In this document: piece by piece, positions 36,568-48,698 of the stretch | How positions within the stretch are numbered: position 1 is the stretch's first letter | Layout: each line of letters starts with the position of its first letter | NCBI RefSeq assembly: GCF_000620145.1 | Contig: NZ_KK211084.1 | Location: forward strand, 116,192-180,191 | From: Deefgea rivuli DSM 18356 | Lineage (GTDB): Bacteria; Pseudomonadota; Gammaproteobacteria; Burkholderiales; Chitinibacteraceae | Direction of reading: 5' to 3' | Length of the DNA: 64,000 bases | The notes under the pieces: generated by a model | The model's input: the letters and a program-made list of their open reading frames with translations, nothing else | What the model was told of the DNA's origin: nothing | Databases searched by the model: none | Program-made: the position numbers and the translations under genes

Positions 36568-38286
36568 CTACTTTGTCTTAGAGAGACTCTCAACATACTG
36601 ATTGATGTAGTCTGAGAACTTGTCTACAGACATAACAGCCACAGCGAGGGATACAACAGAGAGAATAACGGCAAAAACCGCCACCAGTTCCATACGCGCC
36701 TGAGTCCGAATATTCTCTCTCGTGCTCAAGATTCCGGACAACTGCTCAAGGTGCTCACGAGTCTCCCCCTCGAGGCTTTGTGCCTGCGAAGCAAGAAAGT
36801 GGGTTCGAGAGCGAAGAGCTTCGAAGATTTCAATCGGCTTCTCTTCCCTAGGCCAAGGTTGAGTTTGAAATGTGGAACAGGTCCACTTATATGAATGAAC
36901 TTTTTCGGATCTACTGGCAAGCTCTGAGGTTAGCGCGGGGATGCCAATGGATCTATCGAAGTACAGTCGTATCTGCTCTATGCACGTTGTGGTACCTTTT
37001 CGGGAGGTCGTGTCGGCTGAGATTGAACTTGGTGTAAGGCGAAGAAGCCGGATGATCTCTCGTAGTGCAGCGATTGCAGCGAAATTAACCATGATGCCTT
37101 CGATGTGGTCACTGACGATTGACGCATGTACTGCATCACTGTCGCCACCTCGATACTTCAGTTGATCTGCGGTGAGAAGACTCGTCTGAAGGTTAGCTAT
37201 GGCGTGATAGCGAAGATCTCCGTCTGATTCAGGCCAACACAGAGCGAGTCCAGCACAATCCTCGAGTGTCCAGATCTCTTTGTGACCGGGCTGAGAGAGA
37301 AGACGGGTCCAATCTGCTTCTGGGCGCGTTTGTGCCCTGACTCCGACAAGCAGAGGCTCGCAAATGGTCGAAATGAGTTCGGCTGTGGGCAAACGATTGC
37401 AATCAGGGGCGCGGGAGAAAAATCCAGGAAGGTGTACTGAGAACCATTTTACAATTTGCGTTCTTGATTTGGTGCGAGCCAAGCCAACGGCGTGACGCTT
37501 GACGTGCTCAACGTCGAAGTAACGATAACCATCCTTGAGCGTCCCATATCCCGTCTTTCGATCAATGTTAAGTTCTTCGTGATACGCGTGACCCGCAGAT
37601 TCCGTCAACACAAAGCAAATGATGACGGCAGTAACGGAGGGAGATAGTTGATATATATAGCCATGGGCGTAATCCACCATTTCAGGAAGTGGGGCCGTCC
37701 GGCCTTTAAGGAGAAAGCGACTCTCTCCTGGGCGCTCAATGTGACCGAGGTTTAGGTTGCCCTCGGTACCATATGTACGTTGCTCGTTAATCCAAGAAGC
37801 GGGGTTAGTATTGAGGCCAAAAGGTTGATCTTTATGCCACCCCAAATGCTTAATGGCTGCGTTAAGGGAATCGGCCTCGGCTGGCCCAAAGATCTCAATC
37901 CCCCACATGGCGATTTGTTGAAGCCGCTCTCCTTCGGGAACTCGCGTCGCTAGGTTGCTTTCTACGTCACGGCGGCGAAGGAACTCGCGATCACCGCGAT
38001 TAGGGGTGGGAACTAATTGAGGGAAGCGGACATGAAGGCGGCGCCAAGCATGCTGAAAAGCGCGATCAATGGTTCTACGCAGAGGTAGAGGCGTATCTGA
38101 CTCAGGTTGGGAGGAGATTGCTGGTTTAGCACTTGAAGTTGACTCTTTGCCAGAGGAGATTGTTTCGGACACAAGATACCTAACAGATAATAGGTGGCTA
38201 ACCGGCCAGCCAATGCATATTAAAGCGGAGGCAGAGAAACCATAAAACCCAAAGGATCTACAATGCTTTCCGCGCATTTTGCGCAC
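36568..38286 (-). CDS. unrecognised membrane-associated protein, 572 aa, likely acquired
   Basis: I do not recognise this family. A possible N-terminal hydrophobic stretch spans about 12-35. A soluble region of about 450 residues is rich in Arg, Trp and His. A probable coiled coil (about 485-525) leads to a membrane helix (about 533-553) and a short tail. The ATG at 38286 has AGGTG six bases before it. A GTG at 38172 with its own AGG site would give 534 residues without the first hydrophobic stretch. Codon use favours GAG, CTC and AAG more than the neighbours, which suggests acquisition. A 29-residue membrane peptide lies just upstream on the same strand. Confidence 0.7.
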   Translation of the reverse strand: MRKMRGKHCRSFGFYGFSASALICIGWPVSHLLSVRYLVSETISSGKESTSSAKPAISSQPESDTPLPLRRTIDRAFQHAWRRLHVRFPQLVPTPNRGDREFLRRRDVESNLATRVPEGERLQQIAMWGIEIFGPAEADSLNAAIKHLGWHKDQPFGLNTNPASWINEQRTYGTEGNLNLGHIERPGESRFLLKGRTAPLPEMVDYAHGYIYQLSPSVTAVIICFVLTESAGHAYHEELNIDRKTGYGTLKDGYRYFDVEHVKRHAVGLARTKSRTQIVKWFSVHLPGFFSRAPDCNRLPTAELISTICEPLLVGVRAQTRPEADWTRLLSQPGHKEIWTLEDCAGLALCWPESDGDLRYHAIANLQTSLLTADQLKYRGGDSDAVHASIVSDHIEGIMVNFAAIAALREIIRLLRLTPSSISADTTSRKGTTTCIEQIRLYFDRSIGIPALTSELASRSEKVHSYKWTCSTFQTQPWPREEKPIEIFEALRSRTHFLASQAQSLEGETREHLEQLSGILSTRENIRTQARMELVAVFAVILSVVSLAVAVMSVDKFSDYINQYVESLSKTK

Positions 38287-38342
38287 CTACTAACTAACAA
38301 AAGATGACGAGTTAGCTAATGCGCATCCATTTTTCAAGACTC

Positions 38343-38432
38343 TCAAGAGATGAAGCGATAACCAATAATGGCTATACCGATAAACAAGTAGAGACCAACT
38401 ACTGTGCTGATGACCACATATTGATTATTCAT
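38343..38432 (-). CDS. small single-pass membrane peptide, 29 aa
   Basis: A 29-codon frame reads MNNQYVVISTVVGLY and then LFIGIAIIGYRFIS, almost entirely one membrane helix with short polar ends. AGGGTG lies four to five bases before the ATG, a good ribosome-binding site. It ends 56 bases before the start of the 572-residue gene on the same strand, so the two could be one transcript. Its size and character resemble small accessory subunits of membrane complexes or small toxins, but no family was recognised. Confidence 0.5.
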   Translation of the reverse strand: MNNQYVVISTVVGLYLFIGIAIIGYRFIS

Positions 38433-38599
38433 TATCACCCTGCCATGAAACTGACGCAAAAGCAAGATAATCGACGCCATGCTGATTCACATACATAAGT
38501 GGCGAATCAATCGGATTAATTTCATTAATGAAAAAAATTCGATATCGACCTTCTTCACTCCTAACCTAAAAATACCGGCAAATTAACCGTATTCCATAT

Positions 38600-38625
38600 A
38601 AAAAAAGGAGCCCAAAAGCTCCTTC
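38600..38625 (-). terminator. intrinsic terminator of gyrB
   Basis: On the minus strand GGAGC-TTTT-GGGCTCC runs into seven Ts, 50 bases after the gyrB stop. Confidence 0.85.
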
Positions 38626-38675
38626 CTAAATTTCACAAAATGAGAATATCTCAGTTCTTATGAAAACCTACATTG

Positions 38676-41189
<2,514 letters not shown>

Positions 41190-41199
41190 TCACCGCAGC

Positions 41200-42306
41200 C
41201 TAGATACGCATTGGCATCACAATGTATTTGAAGTGTTCATTATCCGGAATTGTGACCAACACGCTGGAATTCACATCGCCAAAATAGCAGTGCAAGGTTT
41301 CCACCGAGAGATTAGTCAGTACATCGAGCAGATATTGAATGTTAAAGCCGATATCCAGCGGTTCGCCGCTGTAACCGACTTCAACTTCCTCTTGCGCTTC
41401 TTCTTGCTCATTGTTATTGCACAAAATCTTCAGCGTGCTGTCGGTCAGAACTAGACGAACACCACGGAATTTTTCGTTCGACAAAATCGCTGCGCGTTGC
41501 ATCGACGACAACAGCGCCTGACGATCTACGGTGAGCAATTTGTCATTGTTTTGTGGGATCACGCGGTTGTAATCGGGGAATTTACCGTCGACTACTTTGC
41601 TATGAATCACGATTTTGCCAAAGCTGAACTTCACTTGATTGCTGGCGATATCAATGGTGACTTCGTCATCCACTTCACCGAGCAATTTGAAGAGTTCCAG
41701 TATGGTTTTGCGCGGCAAGATCACTTCGTTTTTCTCAAACGAAGCGGCCAATTCAGTCGATACAAAACCCAAACGGTGGCCATCGGTGGCAACCAGTTTA
41801 AGCAAATTGCCTTCGGTGACCATAAACAGGCCATTGAGGTAATAGCGAATATCTTGGTGCGCCATCGCAAATTGCACGCGGCCTAGCAAAGCTTTGAGTT
41901 GACGTTGCGGCAGGCGAATTGTCGCGCGCAAATTAGTATCAACAGCCAGCTCAGGGAAATCAGCGGCAGGCAAAGTTTGCAATGCAAAGCGGCTTTTGCC
42001 GGCTTTAATCGTCAAACGGCCTTCGGCTTCTTCGAGCGTCACGACGGTTTTGTCGGGAATCGCACGCAAAATATCCGACATTTTTTTCGCCGCAACGGTA
42101 ATCGCAAAATCACCGCCCGAAAAACCCTCGGTTTGTTGGCTGCTAATTTGGATTTCTAAGTCAGTACCGGTAAAAGACAGCGCGTCGCCATCTTTTTTAA
42201 TCAGTACATTCGACAGGATAGGCAGAGTGTGTCGACGCTCGACAATACCCGTTACAGTGGCCAGTGGTTTTAGGAGCGAATCGCGTTCAGCTTGCAGCAG
42301 TTGCAT
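41200..42306 (-). CDS. dnaN: DNA polymerase III sliding clamp (beta subunit)
   Basis: This is a 368-residue clamp protein, the usual bacterial length, with three repeated clamp domains. It begins MQLLQAERDSLLKPLATVTG and ends IVMPMRI, the conserved C-terminus lining the clamp-loader and polymerase-binding pocket. It encircles DNA as a dimer and tethers polymerase III. It follows dnaA by about 240 bases; a CCCCGAT/ATCGGGG hairpin at 42344-42367 lies in its leader. Confidence 0.97.
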   Translation of the reverse strand: MQLLQAERDSLLKPLATVTGIVERRHTLPILSNVLIKKDGDALSFTGTDLEIQISSQQTEGFSGGDFAITVAAKKMSDILRAIPDKTVVTLEEAEGRLTIKAGKSRFALQTLPAADFPELAVDTNLRATIRLPQRQLKALLGRVQFAMAHQDIRYYLNGLFMVTEGNLLKLVATDGHRLGFVSTELAASFEKNEVILPRKTILELFKLLGEVDDEVTIDIASNQVKFSFGKIVIHSKVVDGKFPDYNRVIPQNNDKLLTVDRQALLSSMQRAAILSNEKFRGVRLVLTDSTLKILCNNNEQEEAQEEVEVGYSGEPLDIGFNIQYLLDVLTNLSVETLHCYFGDVNSSVLVTIPDNEHFKYIVMPMRI

Positions 42307-42547
42307 TTACTCTCACCCAAGTTAGATTAATTGATTTGTATGCCCCCGATTCTACCGCAAATCGGGGCTAAAATCAGGAATGCGAAAGCTTAGCGGCCTT
42401 GAAGCGAGCTACGCCCAATTTAAATTAGCGCAGCTTCAAGCCACATTCAGCGCAATGAATGGGTATATGAATGCAGCCATTACTCATAAAGCGCCGCATT
42501 GCAATACCCATCACTTCACAAAATTGAATCCCGCGTATGTAGTCCGA
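42307..42547. other. dnaA-dnaN spacer with two inverted repeats
   Basis: A hairpin CCCCGAT/ATCGGGG (42344-42367) sits just upstream of dnaN. A second interrupted inverted repeat GGGTAT..AATGC / GCATT..ATACCC spans 42461-42509, downstream of dnaA. No DnaA boxes of good quality are seen here. Confidence 0.5.
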
Positions 42548-43933
42548 TCAAGAACGCAACATTTGCAGCAGCACACTATATTGATGCGCCATTTCGCTGT
42601 CATTTTTGCGGAACTCTTCAATCGTGCGACAAGCATGCAAGACGGTCGTGTGATCGCGGCCACCGAAGGCATCGCCAATCGCAGGCAAACTCATTTGTGT
42701 TAGCTCTTTGGTCAGCGTCATCGCCATTTGCCGTGGCCGTGCAATATCTCGCGTGCGCTTTTTGCTGTGCATATCGGCGACTTTGATTTTGTAAAAGTCA
42801 GCGACGGTTTTTTGGATATTCTCAACCGAAACCTGGCGATTACCCGAAGCCAAAATATCGCGCAGCGCTTCTTTGGCCGACTCAACCGTGATCGGCTGAT
42901 TAGTAAAGCGCACATAAGCCAACACGCGTTTGAGCGCACCTTCTAGCTCACGCACGTTGGAGCGGATATTTTTTGCCATGAAAAAAGCGACGTTGGCATC
43001 GAGCTTAAAATGCTCGGCTTCGGCTTTTTTCAACAAAATCGCCACGCGCATTTCGGTTTCTGGCGGCTCGATCGGCACGATCAAACCCCAAGAGAAACGT
43101 GAAGTTAAACGCTCTTGCAGACCATCAATTTCACGCGGAATTTTGTCGCTGGTTAAAATAATTTGCTTGCCGCTTTCAAGTAGCGCATTAAATAGATAGA
43201 AGAACTCTTCTTGCGTACGATCTTTGCCAACGAAAAACTGAATATCGTCGACCAGCAATAAATCTAAGGAATGGTAATAACGCTTAAATTCATCAAATGA
43301 TTTGTGTTGATAGGCTTTCACGACGTCTTGCACGTATTTTTCGGCGTGGATATAGCGAATTTTGGCCTGCGGATTGTGCTGATGTACGAAATTACCAATC
43401 GCTTGGATCAAATGCGTTTTACCCAAGCCCACACCGCCGTACACAAACAGCGGGTTGTAGCTGACACCGGGATTTTCTGCGACTTGCATCGCGGCGGCGC
43501 GCGCCACCTGATTGGCTTTACCGGTAACGAGCGTATCAAAGCTATGCGATGGATTTAGCCGCGTGGTTTCATGGCTGGCGCCGCTGGCGTCAAAGCGTTT
43601 GCTTTGTTTCACTGGCGCAGCTGCAGATTCACCCGAATCAGCAGATGCATTGGCTGGACGCGCAGCAACGCGCGGCGGCGGCGCGGACATTTGCCCAACT
43701 TTCAACTCAATCGGCGGCGGTACGCCGTCGCATAATTTGGCCGCAGCCATTTCGATCATGCCTAAATAGCGATCACGAATAAATTGCAAGAAAATCTGAT
43801 TGGGCACCGCAATGACTAAGGTTTCGTCAATCATCTGTGCCGTGAGCGGCTTGATCCAGATGTTAAATTGACTGGCGCCCAAGTTTTGCTGCAGCTCGTT
43901 GAGGCAATGCGGCCAAAGTGTTTCTATTTGCAT
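42548..43933 (-). CDS. dnaA: chromosomal replication initiator protein
   Basis: This is a 461-residue AAA+ initiator. Domain I is at the N-terminus (IETLWPHCLNELQQNLGASQFNIWIKP). A variable linker covers about 85-130. The Walker A motif GGVGLGKTHLIQAIG and Walker B LLVDDIQFF lie in domain III. The domain IV DNA-binding signature is GDAFGGRDHTTVLHACRTI. It melts the origin at DnaA boxes. The start at MQIETLW (43933) matches homologues; an upstream ATG at 43996 would add 21 poorly conserved residues. Confidence 0.96.
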   Translation of the reverse strand: MQIETLWPHCLNELQQNLGASQFNIWIKPLTAQMIDETLVIAVPNQIFLQFIRDRYLGMIEMAAAKLCDGVPPPIELKVGQMSAPPPRVAARPANASADSGESAAAPVKQSKRFDASGASHETTRLNPSHSFDTLVTGKANQVARAAAMQVAENPGVSYNPLFVYGGVGLGKTHLIQAIGNFVHQHNPQAKIRYIHAEKYVQDVVKAYQHKSFDEFKRYYHSLDLLLVDDIQFFVGKDRTQEEFFYLFNALLESGKQIILTSDKIPREIDGLQERLTSRFSWGLIVPIEPPETEMRVAILLKKAEAEHFKLDANVAFFMAKNIRSNVRELEGALKRVLAYVRFTNQPITVESAKEALRDILASGNRQVSVENIQKTVADFYKIKVADMHSKKRTRDIARPRQMAMTLTKELTQMSLPAIGDAFGGRDHTTVLHACRTIEEFRKNDSEMAHQYSVLLQMLRS

Positions 43934-44223
43934 GGGGTCAATGTCATTACGGAAAAGGTGGGTTGACACGGTATTAGCGCAGAGGGAGCCGAGCATCTAT
44001 ATGTATAGACGCAACAAAATACAAACAGCCAGCCTCGCAAGCACGGTAGCGATTCGCTACTGAGGTTACCGAGAAACGAGCCATTGTACCTGCAAGTGCA
44101 GGACTTATCCACAAGCACAATCAGCAATCGATCCACGGTTAATCGTCACTCTTGCTTGACAAGGTACTAGCAACACTGATTAAATCACGTGTTTACTGCC
44201 CAATTAGCACTTAGGATTTAGTC
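43934..44223. other. probable origin region between dnaA and rpmH
   Basis: This 290-base spacer lies between the divergent dnaA and rpmH genes, where betaproteobacterial origins commonly lie. A perfect consensus DnaA box TTATCCACA is at 44105-44113. A poor second match is at 44129-44137, and no clear box cluster is visible. The evidence is mainly synteny, so the origin may extend into or lie outside this spacer. Confidence 0.55.
44156..44185 (+). promoter_or_regulatory. sigma-70 promoter of rpmH
   Basis: A perfect -35 box TTGACA (44156-44161) and a -10-like TTAAAT (44180-44185), 18 bases apart, lie about 40 bases before rpmH. Confidence 0.65.
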
Positions 44224-44358
44224 ATGAAACGTACTTTCCAACCTTCTGTAATCAAACGTAAACGCACTCATGGTTTCCGTGCCCGTATGTCAACCGTTGG
44301 TGGTGTTCGCGTTCTTAACGCACGCCGCGCCAAGGGTCGTAAAGTTTTATCGGCTTAA
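44224..44358 (+). CDS. rpmH: 50S ribosomal protein L34
   Basis: This is a 44-residue basic ribosomal protein. [18 protein letters not shown] and [10 protein letters not shown] are the universal L34 start and end. It is part of the large subunit. It begins the rpmH-rnpA-yidD-yidC block, overlapping no other gene, with a strong promoter upstream. It stands divergent from dnaA as in most bacteria. Confidence 0.97.
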   Translation: MKRTFQPSVIKRKRTHGFRARMSTVGGVRVLNARRAKGRKVLSA

Positions 44359-44398
44359 GCTGTTGCGAACGAACGCACCTGCTTCCGTTTTGAACGGC

Positions 44399-44776
44399 AT
44401 GCAGAGCGTACCTCGCTACCGCTTTGCGCGTGATGCACGCTTACTAAAAACGGATGATTTTTCATCCGTTTTTAGTTTGCGAGCGTCAGTGAGTAACGAT
44501 TACTTCCAAGTTTTAGGCAAACCCAGCCAGCTGCCTCAAGCTAGGCTCGGTTTGGTTGTCGGCAAAAAAACCGATAAACGCGCCGTAGGTCGTAATTACA
44601 TCAAGCGCACCGTTCGCGAACTCTTCCGTCAAAACACCGATCTCTTGTTAGGCCTTGATGTTGTCGTCAGATCTCGCAAGCCGTTCGAGCGTAATGACGG
44701 CGCAGCTGCGCGCCTTGCCTTACTCAGTTTATTTAAACGATTGAAGCAATGTCGCGCCTTATCATCGCACTGCTGA
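44399..44776 (+). CDS. rnpA: ribonuclease P protein component
   Basis: This is a 125-residue RNA-binding subunit of RNase P, which trims tRNA 5' leaders together with the RNA subunit. The typical N-terminus [19 protein letters not shown] is followed by [21 protein letters not shown] and TVRELFRQN, the RNR signature region. The frame is open further upstream to 44270 inside rpmH, but homologues start near the ATG at 44399. Its 3' end overlaps yidD by 28 bases. Confidence 0.93.
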   Translation: MQSVPRYRFARDARLLKTDDFSSVFSLRASVSNDYFQVLGKPSQLPQARLGLVVGKKTDKRAVGRNYIKRTVRELFRQNTDLLLGLDVVVRSRKPFERNDGAAARLALLSLFKRLKQCRALSSHC

Positions 44777-44958
44777 AACTTTATCAGTGGATGATTAGTC
44801 CACTGCTGGGGCCTCGCTGCCGCTTCATACCTACTTGTTCGCAATATGGGATTGAGGCGGTGAGTCGATATGGGCCAGTAAAAGGTAGTTGGCTCACCAC
44901 AAAACGTCTGTGCCGATGCCACCCTTGGGGCGGCTGTGGGCATGATCCTGTTCCGTAA
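44749..44958 (+). CDS. yidD: membrane protein insertion efficiency factor
   Basis: This 69-residue protein has [29 protein letters not shown] and [17 protein letters not shown], the cysteine-rich signature of YidD. It is a peripheral inner-membrane protein helping YidC insert membrane proteins. It overlaps rnpA. The usual tight spacing to yidC is broken here by a repeat of about 90 bases. Confidence 0.95.
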   Translation: MSRLIIALLKLYQWMISPLLGPRCRFIPTCSQYGIEAVSRYGPVKGSWLTTKRLCRCHPWGGCGHDPVP

Positions 44959-44968
44959 TATATATAAG

Positions 44969-45060
44969 TCGTGCAAAAGTTTTATCGCAATGAGAAGCCG
45001 CAGATCCGTACATCTAAGTACGACTCGGAAAACCACGCTGCAATAAACTATTGCTTATCT
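44969..45060. repeat. dispersed ~90-bp repeat, copy 1
   Basis: It begins CGTGCAAAAGTTTTATCGC and includes AAGC.GCAGA and GTACAT..AAGTACGA segments. The same segments in the same order occur at 57287-57376 before purC. The GTAC core is palindromic. It separates yidD from yidC. Confidence 0.75.
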
Positions 45061-45096
45061 ACTTAAAGCCACCGAGTTGGGAGCTCTTCCGTTCAA

Positions 45097-46746
45097 ATGG
45101 ATACTAAGAGACTAATCCTCTTTATTGCGCTGTCTTTCAGCATTCTGTTTTTCTGGCAAAAATATATGGAGCAGCGTTACCCGCAGCCCAAAACCACTGC
45201 CAGCGCAACAGCCGCCATAGCGGCCTCTAACAGCGCAAGCACAACCGCCTCTACCGCAGCAGCCCCCGAAACCAGCGGCCTTGTTAAAGGTCAGCGGATT
45301 ACGGTGACGACTGACTTATTCCGTGCTGAAATCGATAGCAACGGTGGCGATTTACGTCACGTTGAACTCTTGAAAATCGGCGCAACCAACGATCCAAGCA
45401 AACCATTTGTCTTGTTGCAAGATTCGGGTGAGCACACCTATGTGGCGCAAACGGGCTTGCTCGGCGAGGGAATGCCAACGCATAAAAGCGTTTTCAGCTC
45501 CGCCCAAGCCAGCTACACGATGGCTGAAGGTCAAAATGAAATCGCTGTTCGCCTAGAAGCCCCAGGCCCTGCTGGTGTCAAAATCGCCAAAATTTACACC
45601 TTTAAGCGTGATGAATATCTAGTCGATGTGAAGTATGAAATCGTCAACGGCGGCACCGCCCCATTGACGACCAGCGCTTACTATCGCTTGATTCGCGACG
45701 GCAAAGTTGAAAATCCGGGCATGTTTGGCACGCACACCTTTACTGGCCCTGCGCTCTTTACTCAAGAAGATAAATTCCAGAAAGTGGAATTTGATAAAAT
45801 CACCAAAGGCGAAGCTAAATTCCGTCCAAGCGCAAATAATGGCTGGATTGCGATGATTCAGCACTACTTCGTTTCTGGCTGGATTTTCTCGCCAAACAAC
45901 GGCAGCCCAGCTTGCACGCCGACCGATTGCCGCTTTGAAATGAAAGCACTGCCAGACAATATGTTCTCGGTAGGCGCAGTCATTGACTTGCCGAAAATCG
46001 AAGCAGGTGCGAAATTTGAGCGCACCGTGCCGATCTTTGTTGGCCCGCAAGAAAGTCGTCGCCTTGCCGCAGTTGCACCGGGTTTTGATCTGGTGAAAGA
46101 CTACGGCATGTTCAAGATTTTCTCGCAACCCTTGTTTGCCGTGCTTGAATTCATTCATGGTTTGGTAGGCAATTGGGGCTGGTCGATTATCATCGTAACC
46201 TTGCTACTGAAAGCGGCGTTCTTCCCATTGGCCAGCGCCAGCTACCGTTCGATGGCGAAAATGCGCTTGCTCGCACCGCGCATGGAAGAGCTGAAAAAAC
46301 GTCACGGCGAAGACCGCGTGAAGTTCCAGCAATCCGTCATGGAAATGTACAAGACTGAAAAGGTCAATCCACTCGGCGGTTGCTTGCCGATGTTGGTGCA
46401 AATTCCAGTGTTCATTGGTTTCTACTGGATGCTATTGGCCGCAGTTGAATTGCGCCAAGCACCGTGGGCATTCTGGATTCATGACTTGTCAGTTAAAGAT
46501 CCACTGTATATCTTGCCGCTGATTATGGCTGCTTCGATGTACGTACAAACAATGCTATCGCCGCCACCGCCGGATCCGATGCAAGCGAAGATGATGAAGT
46601 GGATGCCGATTATATTCTCAGTATTCTTCTTCTTCTTCCCGGCTGGTTTGGTTCTGTACTGGGTGGTGAACAATGTATTGTCGATCATTCAGCAATATGT
46701 GATTACCAAGAAAATTGAGAATCAAGCCAAAGCAGCGAAGAGTTAG
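45097..46746 (+). CDS. yidC: membrane protein insertase YidC
   Basis: This is a 549-residue inner-membrane insertase and chaperone. It has an N-terminal helix (about 5-23), a large periplasmic beta domain (about 60-340) and the conserved five-helix core starting around 360. The core carries WGWSIIIVTLLLKAAFFPL, the substrate-groove arginine region SYRSMAKMRLL, and GCLPMLVQIPVFIGFYWML. It ends with the basic tail ENQAKAAKS. Length matches Gram-negative YidC. A strong terminator follows. Confidence 0.97.
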   Translation: MDTKRLILFIALSFSILFFWQKYMEQRYPQPKTTASATAAIAASNSASTTASTAAAPETSGLVKGQRITVTTDLFRAEIDSNGGDLRHVELLKIGATNDPSKPFVLLQDSGEHTYVAQTGLLGEGMPTHKSVFSSAQASYTMAEGQNEIAVRLEAPGPAGVKIAKIYTFKRDEYLVDVKYEIVNGGTAPLTTSAYYRLIRDGKVENPGMFGTHTFTGPALFTQEDKFQKVEFDKITKGEAKFRPSANNGWIAMIQHYFVSGWIFSPNNGSPACTPTDCRFEMKALPDNMFSVGAVIDLPKIEAGAKFERTVPIFVGPQESRRLAAVAPGFDLVKDYGMFKIFSQPLFAVLEFIHGLVGNWGWSIIIVTLLLKAAFFPLASASYRSMAKMRLLAPRMEELKKRHGEDRVKFQQSVMEMYKTEKVNPLGGCLPMLVQIPVFIGFYWMLLAAVELRQAPWAFWIHDLSVKDPLYILPLIMAASMYVQTMLSPPPPDPMQAKMMKWMPIIFSVFFFFFPAGLVLYWVVNNVLSIIQQYVITKKIENQAKAAKS

Positions 46747-46762
46747 CTAGCAGCACCTTATT

Positions 46763-46794
46763 AACGCCACCGCCTCACGCCGGTGGCGTTTTTT
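46763..46794 (+). terminator. intrinsic terminator after yidC
   Basis: The ten-base stem AACGCCACCG (46763-46772) pairs with CGGTGGCGTT (46781-46790) and is followed by Ts. Confidence 0.88.
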
Positions 46795-46811
46795 ATATCT
46801 GACGTATATTA

Positions 46812-47264
46812 ATGCAGACCATGCCCAAACAGACTCACAACTCAATACCCATAGAAATATTGCAGTTCTTTAATGCCTATTGCGCAGCCTACAATCAACT
46901 CGATTCATCTCGCATCGCCGAGCATTTCGCCCTCCCTTCTGGGATTGCCCAGCAAGGGCAATATTTTCATTTCACTGAAAATGCAGCGCTGCTGAATAAT
47001 ATGCAGGCTCTGTGTGAACATTATCGACAAGATGGTTTCGTGAATGCCGACTATCAAATCAGTACATTTTTACCGCAAGGACAATATCACTGCGTTGTCG
47101 ATATCGTATGGACGATTACACGGGCAAAACCCCAGCTGCCTACCCAGTTCCAGACCACGTATAATCTGATCTGGCACAAATCAGGCTGGCGCATTCAACT
47201 GTGCACCGCCTACCAAGAACAATTTAATCAGACACTGCGAGTCCATCATGCTTTACACCCCTGA
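46812..47264 (+). CDS. NTF2/SnoaL-like hypothetical protein
   Basis: This is a 150-residue cytoplasmic protein without a signal peptide. A helical start ([28 protein letters not shown]) is followed by beta strands ([28 protein letters not shown]), giving the cone-like NTF2 fold. I cannot name its function. It overlaps the start of mnmE by 17 bases, so its translation is coupled to that gene. In-frame ATGs at 46812 and 46821 are both possible starts. Confidence 0.7.
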   Translation: MQTMPKQTHNSIPIEILQFFNAYCAAYNQLDSSRIAEHFALPSGIAQQGQYFHFTENAALLNNMQALCEHYRQDGFVNADYQISTFLPQGQYHCVVDIVWTITRAKPQLPTQFQTTYNLIWHKSGWRIQLCTAYQEQFNQTLRVHHALHP

Positions 47265-48591
47265 CACTATCGCCGCGATTGCCACAGCCCCCGGTCGTGG
47301 TGGCGTGGGTGTGATTCGCGTTTCTGGTAAAAATCTCCAAGCGCTGATTTCCGGCCTGCTTGGCCGCGAGCAATCGGCGCTGAAACCGCGCTTTGCGCAC
47401 TTTACGCATTTCAAAGCGACAGACGGCAGCACCGTCGACGAGGGCATTGCGCTGTTTTTTCCAAATCCAGCGTCGTTTACTGGCGAAGACGTGCTCGAAC
47501 TGCAAGGTCACGGTGGCCCTGTGATTATGAATATGCTGCTCAAGCGTTGCATCGAACTCGGCGCGCGCCACGCGGAACCCGGTGAATTTACCAAGCGTGC
47601 ATTTTTGAATGGCAAACTCGATTTGGCGCAAGCCGAAGCCGTCGCCGACATTATCGATGCGCAATCGGAAGCCGCCGCCAAATCAGCGCTCAAATCACTC
47701 GATGGCGCGTTCTCACGTGAAGTGCATGCGCTGGTTGATGCGCTGATTAATTTGCGCATGTTGGTTGAAGCGACGTTGGATTTCCCCGAAGAAGACATCG
47801 ACTTTCTCGAAGCCGCCGACGCGCGCGGCAAATTGCATAACATCAGCGCCCAGCTCGCTCGCGTCATGGACACCGCCACGCAAGGCAAATTGCTGCGCGA
47901 AGGCATGCATGTGGTGCTGATCGGTCAGCCCAACGTCGGCAAATCTAGCTTAATGAACGCCTTAGCGGGCGAAGACGTCGCGATTGTCACCGATATCGCT
48001 GGCACCACCCGTGACACGGTACGCGAACTGATTCAGCTCGATGGTATTCCGCTACACATTATTGATACAGCAGGCCTGCGCGATACGACCGACACCGTCG
48101 AAAAAATCGGCATCGAGCGCACTTGGGTGGCCATCGCCAAAGCCGATTTGGCACTGCTGCTGCTCGATAGCCGCGAAGGCATCACCGCGCACGATCACGA
48201 CATTCTGGCGCGCCTGCCTGAGTCGCTCAGCGTTTTGCGCGTGTTTAATAAAATTGATCTGACTGGCGACACTGCTGGTGAAATCGCTGACGATGAAATC
48301 CACGTTTCCGCCAAGCAGGGTATTGGCCTGCAAGAATTGAAGGCTAAGCTCTTGAAGAAGATAGGGTGGCAGGGTATGAACGATGGCGTATTTATTGCTC
48401 GTGAGCGCCATCTGACTGCGATTCGCACCGCGCGCGAACACTTAAACATCGCCGACAGCAGCTACCTACAAATCGAAATCCTCGCCGAAGAACTCCGTTT
48501 GGCGCAAAACAGCCTGAACGAGATTACCGGCGAATTCACATCTGATGATTTGCTTGGCGTGATTTTTAGTCGTTTTTGCATCGGCAAGTGA
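47248..48591 (+). CDS. mnmE: tRNA uridine-5-carboxymethylaminomethyl(34) synthesis GTPase
   Basis: This is a 447-residue tRNA-modification GTPase. The N-terminal tetrahydrofolate-binding domain has [21 protein letters not shown] helical domain follows, with the G domain inserted: G1 [10 protein letters not shown]3 DTAG and G4 NKID. The C-terminal CIGK holds the catalytic cysteine. With MnmG it modifies wobble uridines of several tRNAs. Position after yidC is the standard order. Confidence 0.97.
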   Translation: MLYTPDTIAAIATAPGRGGVGVIRVSGKNLQALISGLLGREQSALKPRFAHFTHFKATDGSTVDEGIALFFPNPASFTGEDVLELQGHGGPVIMNMLLKRCIELGARHAEPGEFTKRAFLNGKLDLAQAEAVADIIDAQSEAAAKSALKSLDGAFSREVHALVDALINLRMLVEATLDFPEEDIDFLEAADARGKLHNISAQLARVMDTATQGKLLREGMHVVLIGQPNVGKSSLMNALAGEDVAIVTDIAGTTRDTVRELIQLDGIPLHIIDTAGLRDTTDTVEKIGIERTWVAIAKADLALLLLDSREGITAHDHDILARLPESLSVLRVFNKIDLTGDTAGEIADDEIHVSAKQGIGLQELKAKLLKKIGWQGMNDGVFIARERHLTAIRTAREHLNIADSSYLQIEILAEELRLAQNSLNEITGEFTSDDLLGVIFSRFCIGK

Positions 48592-48698
48592 TCGCAATTG
48601 AAAACAAGAAGCCGTCCGACTATTGGCGAGCAATCATGCTCACGACATACTCAGTGAGCACTACACTAAAGAAATTACTTTAAACCTGAGTGAATAAA

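Noticed and set aside
42461..42509. interrupted inverted repeat as a dnaA terminator
   Set aside because: No T tract follows on either strand; recorded only as a structure within the spacer.
48690..48698. GTG start for the small secreted protein
   Set aside because: The ATG nine bases later gives a more typical signal-peptide start; neither has a strong ribosome-binding site, so ATG was kept.
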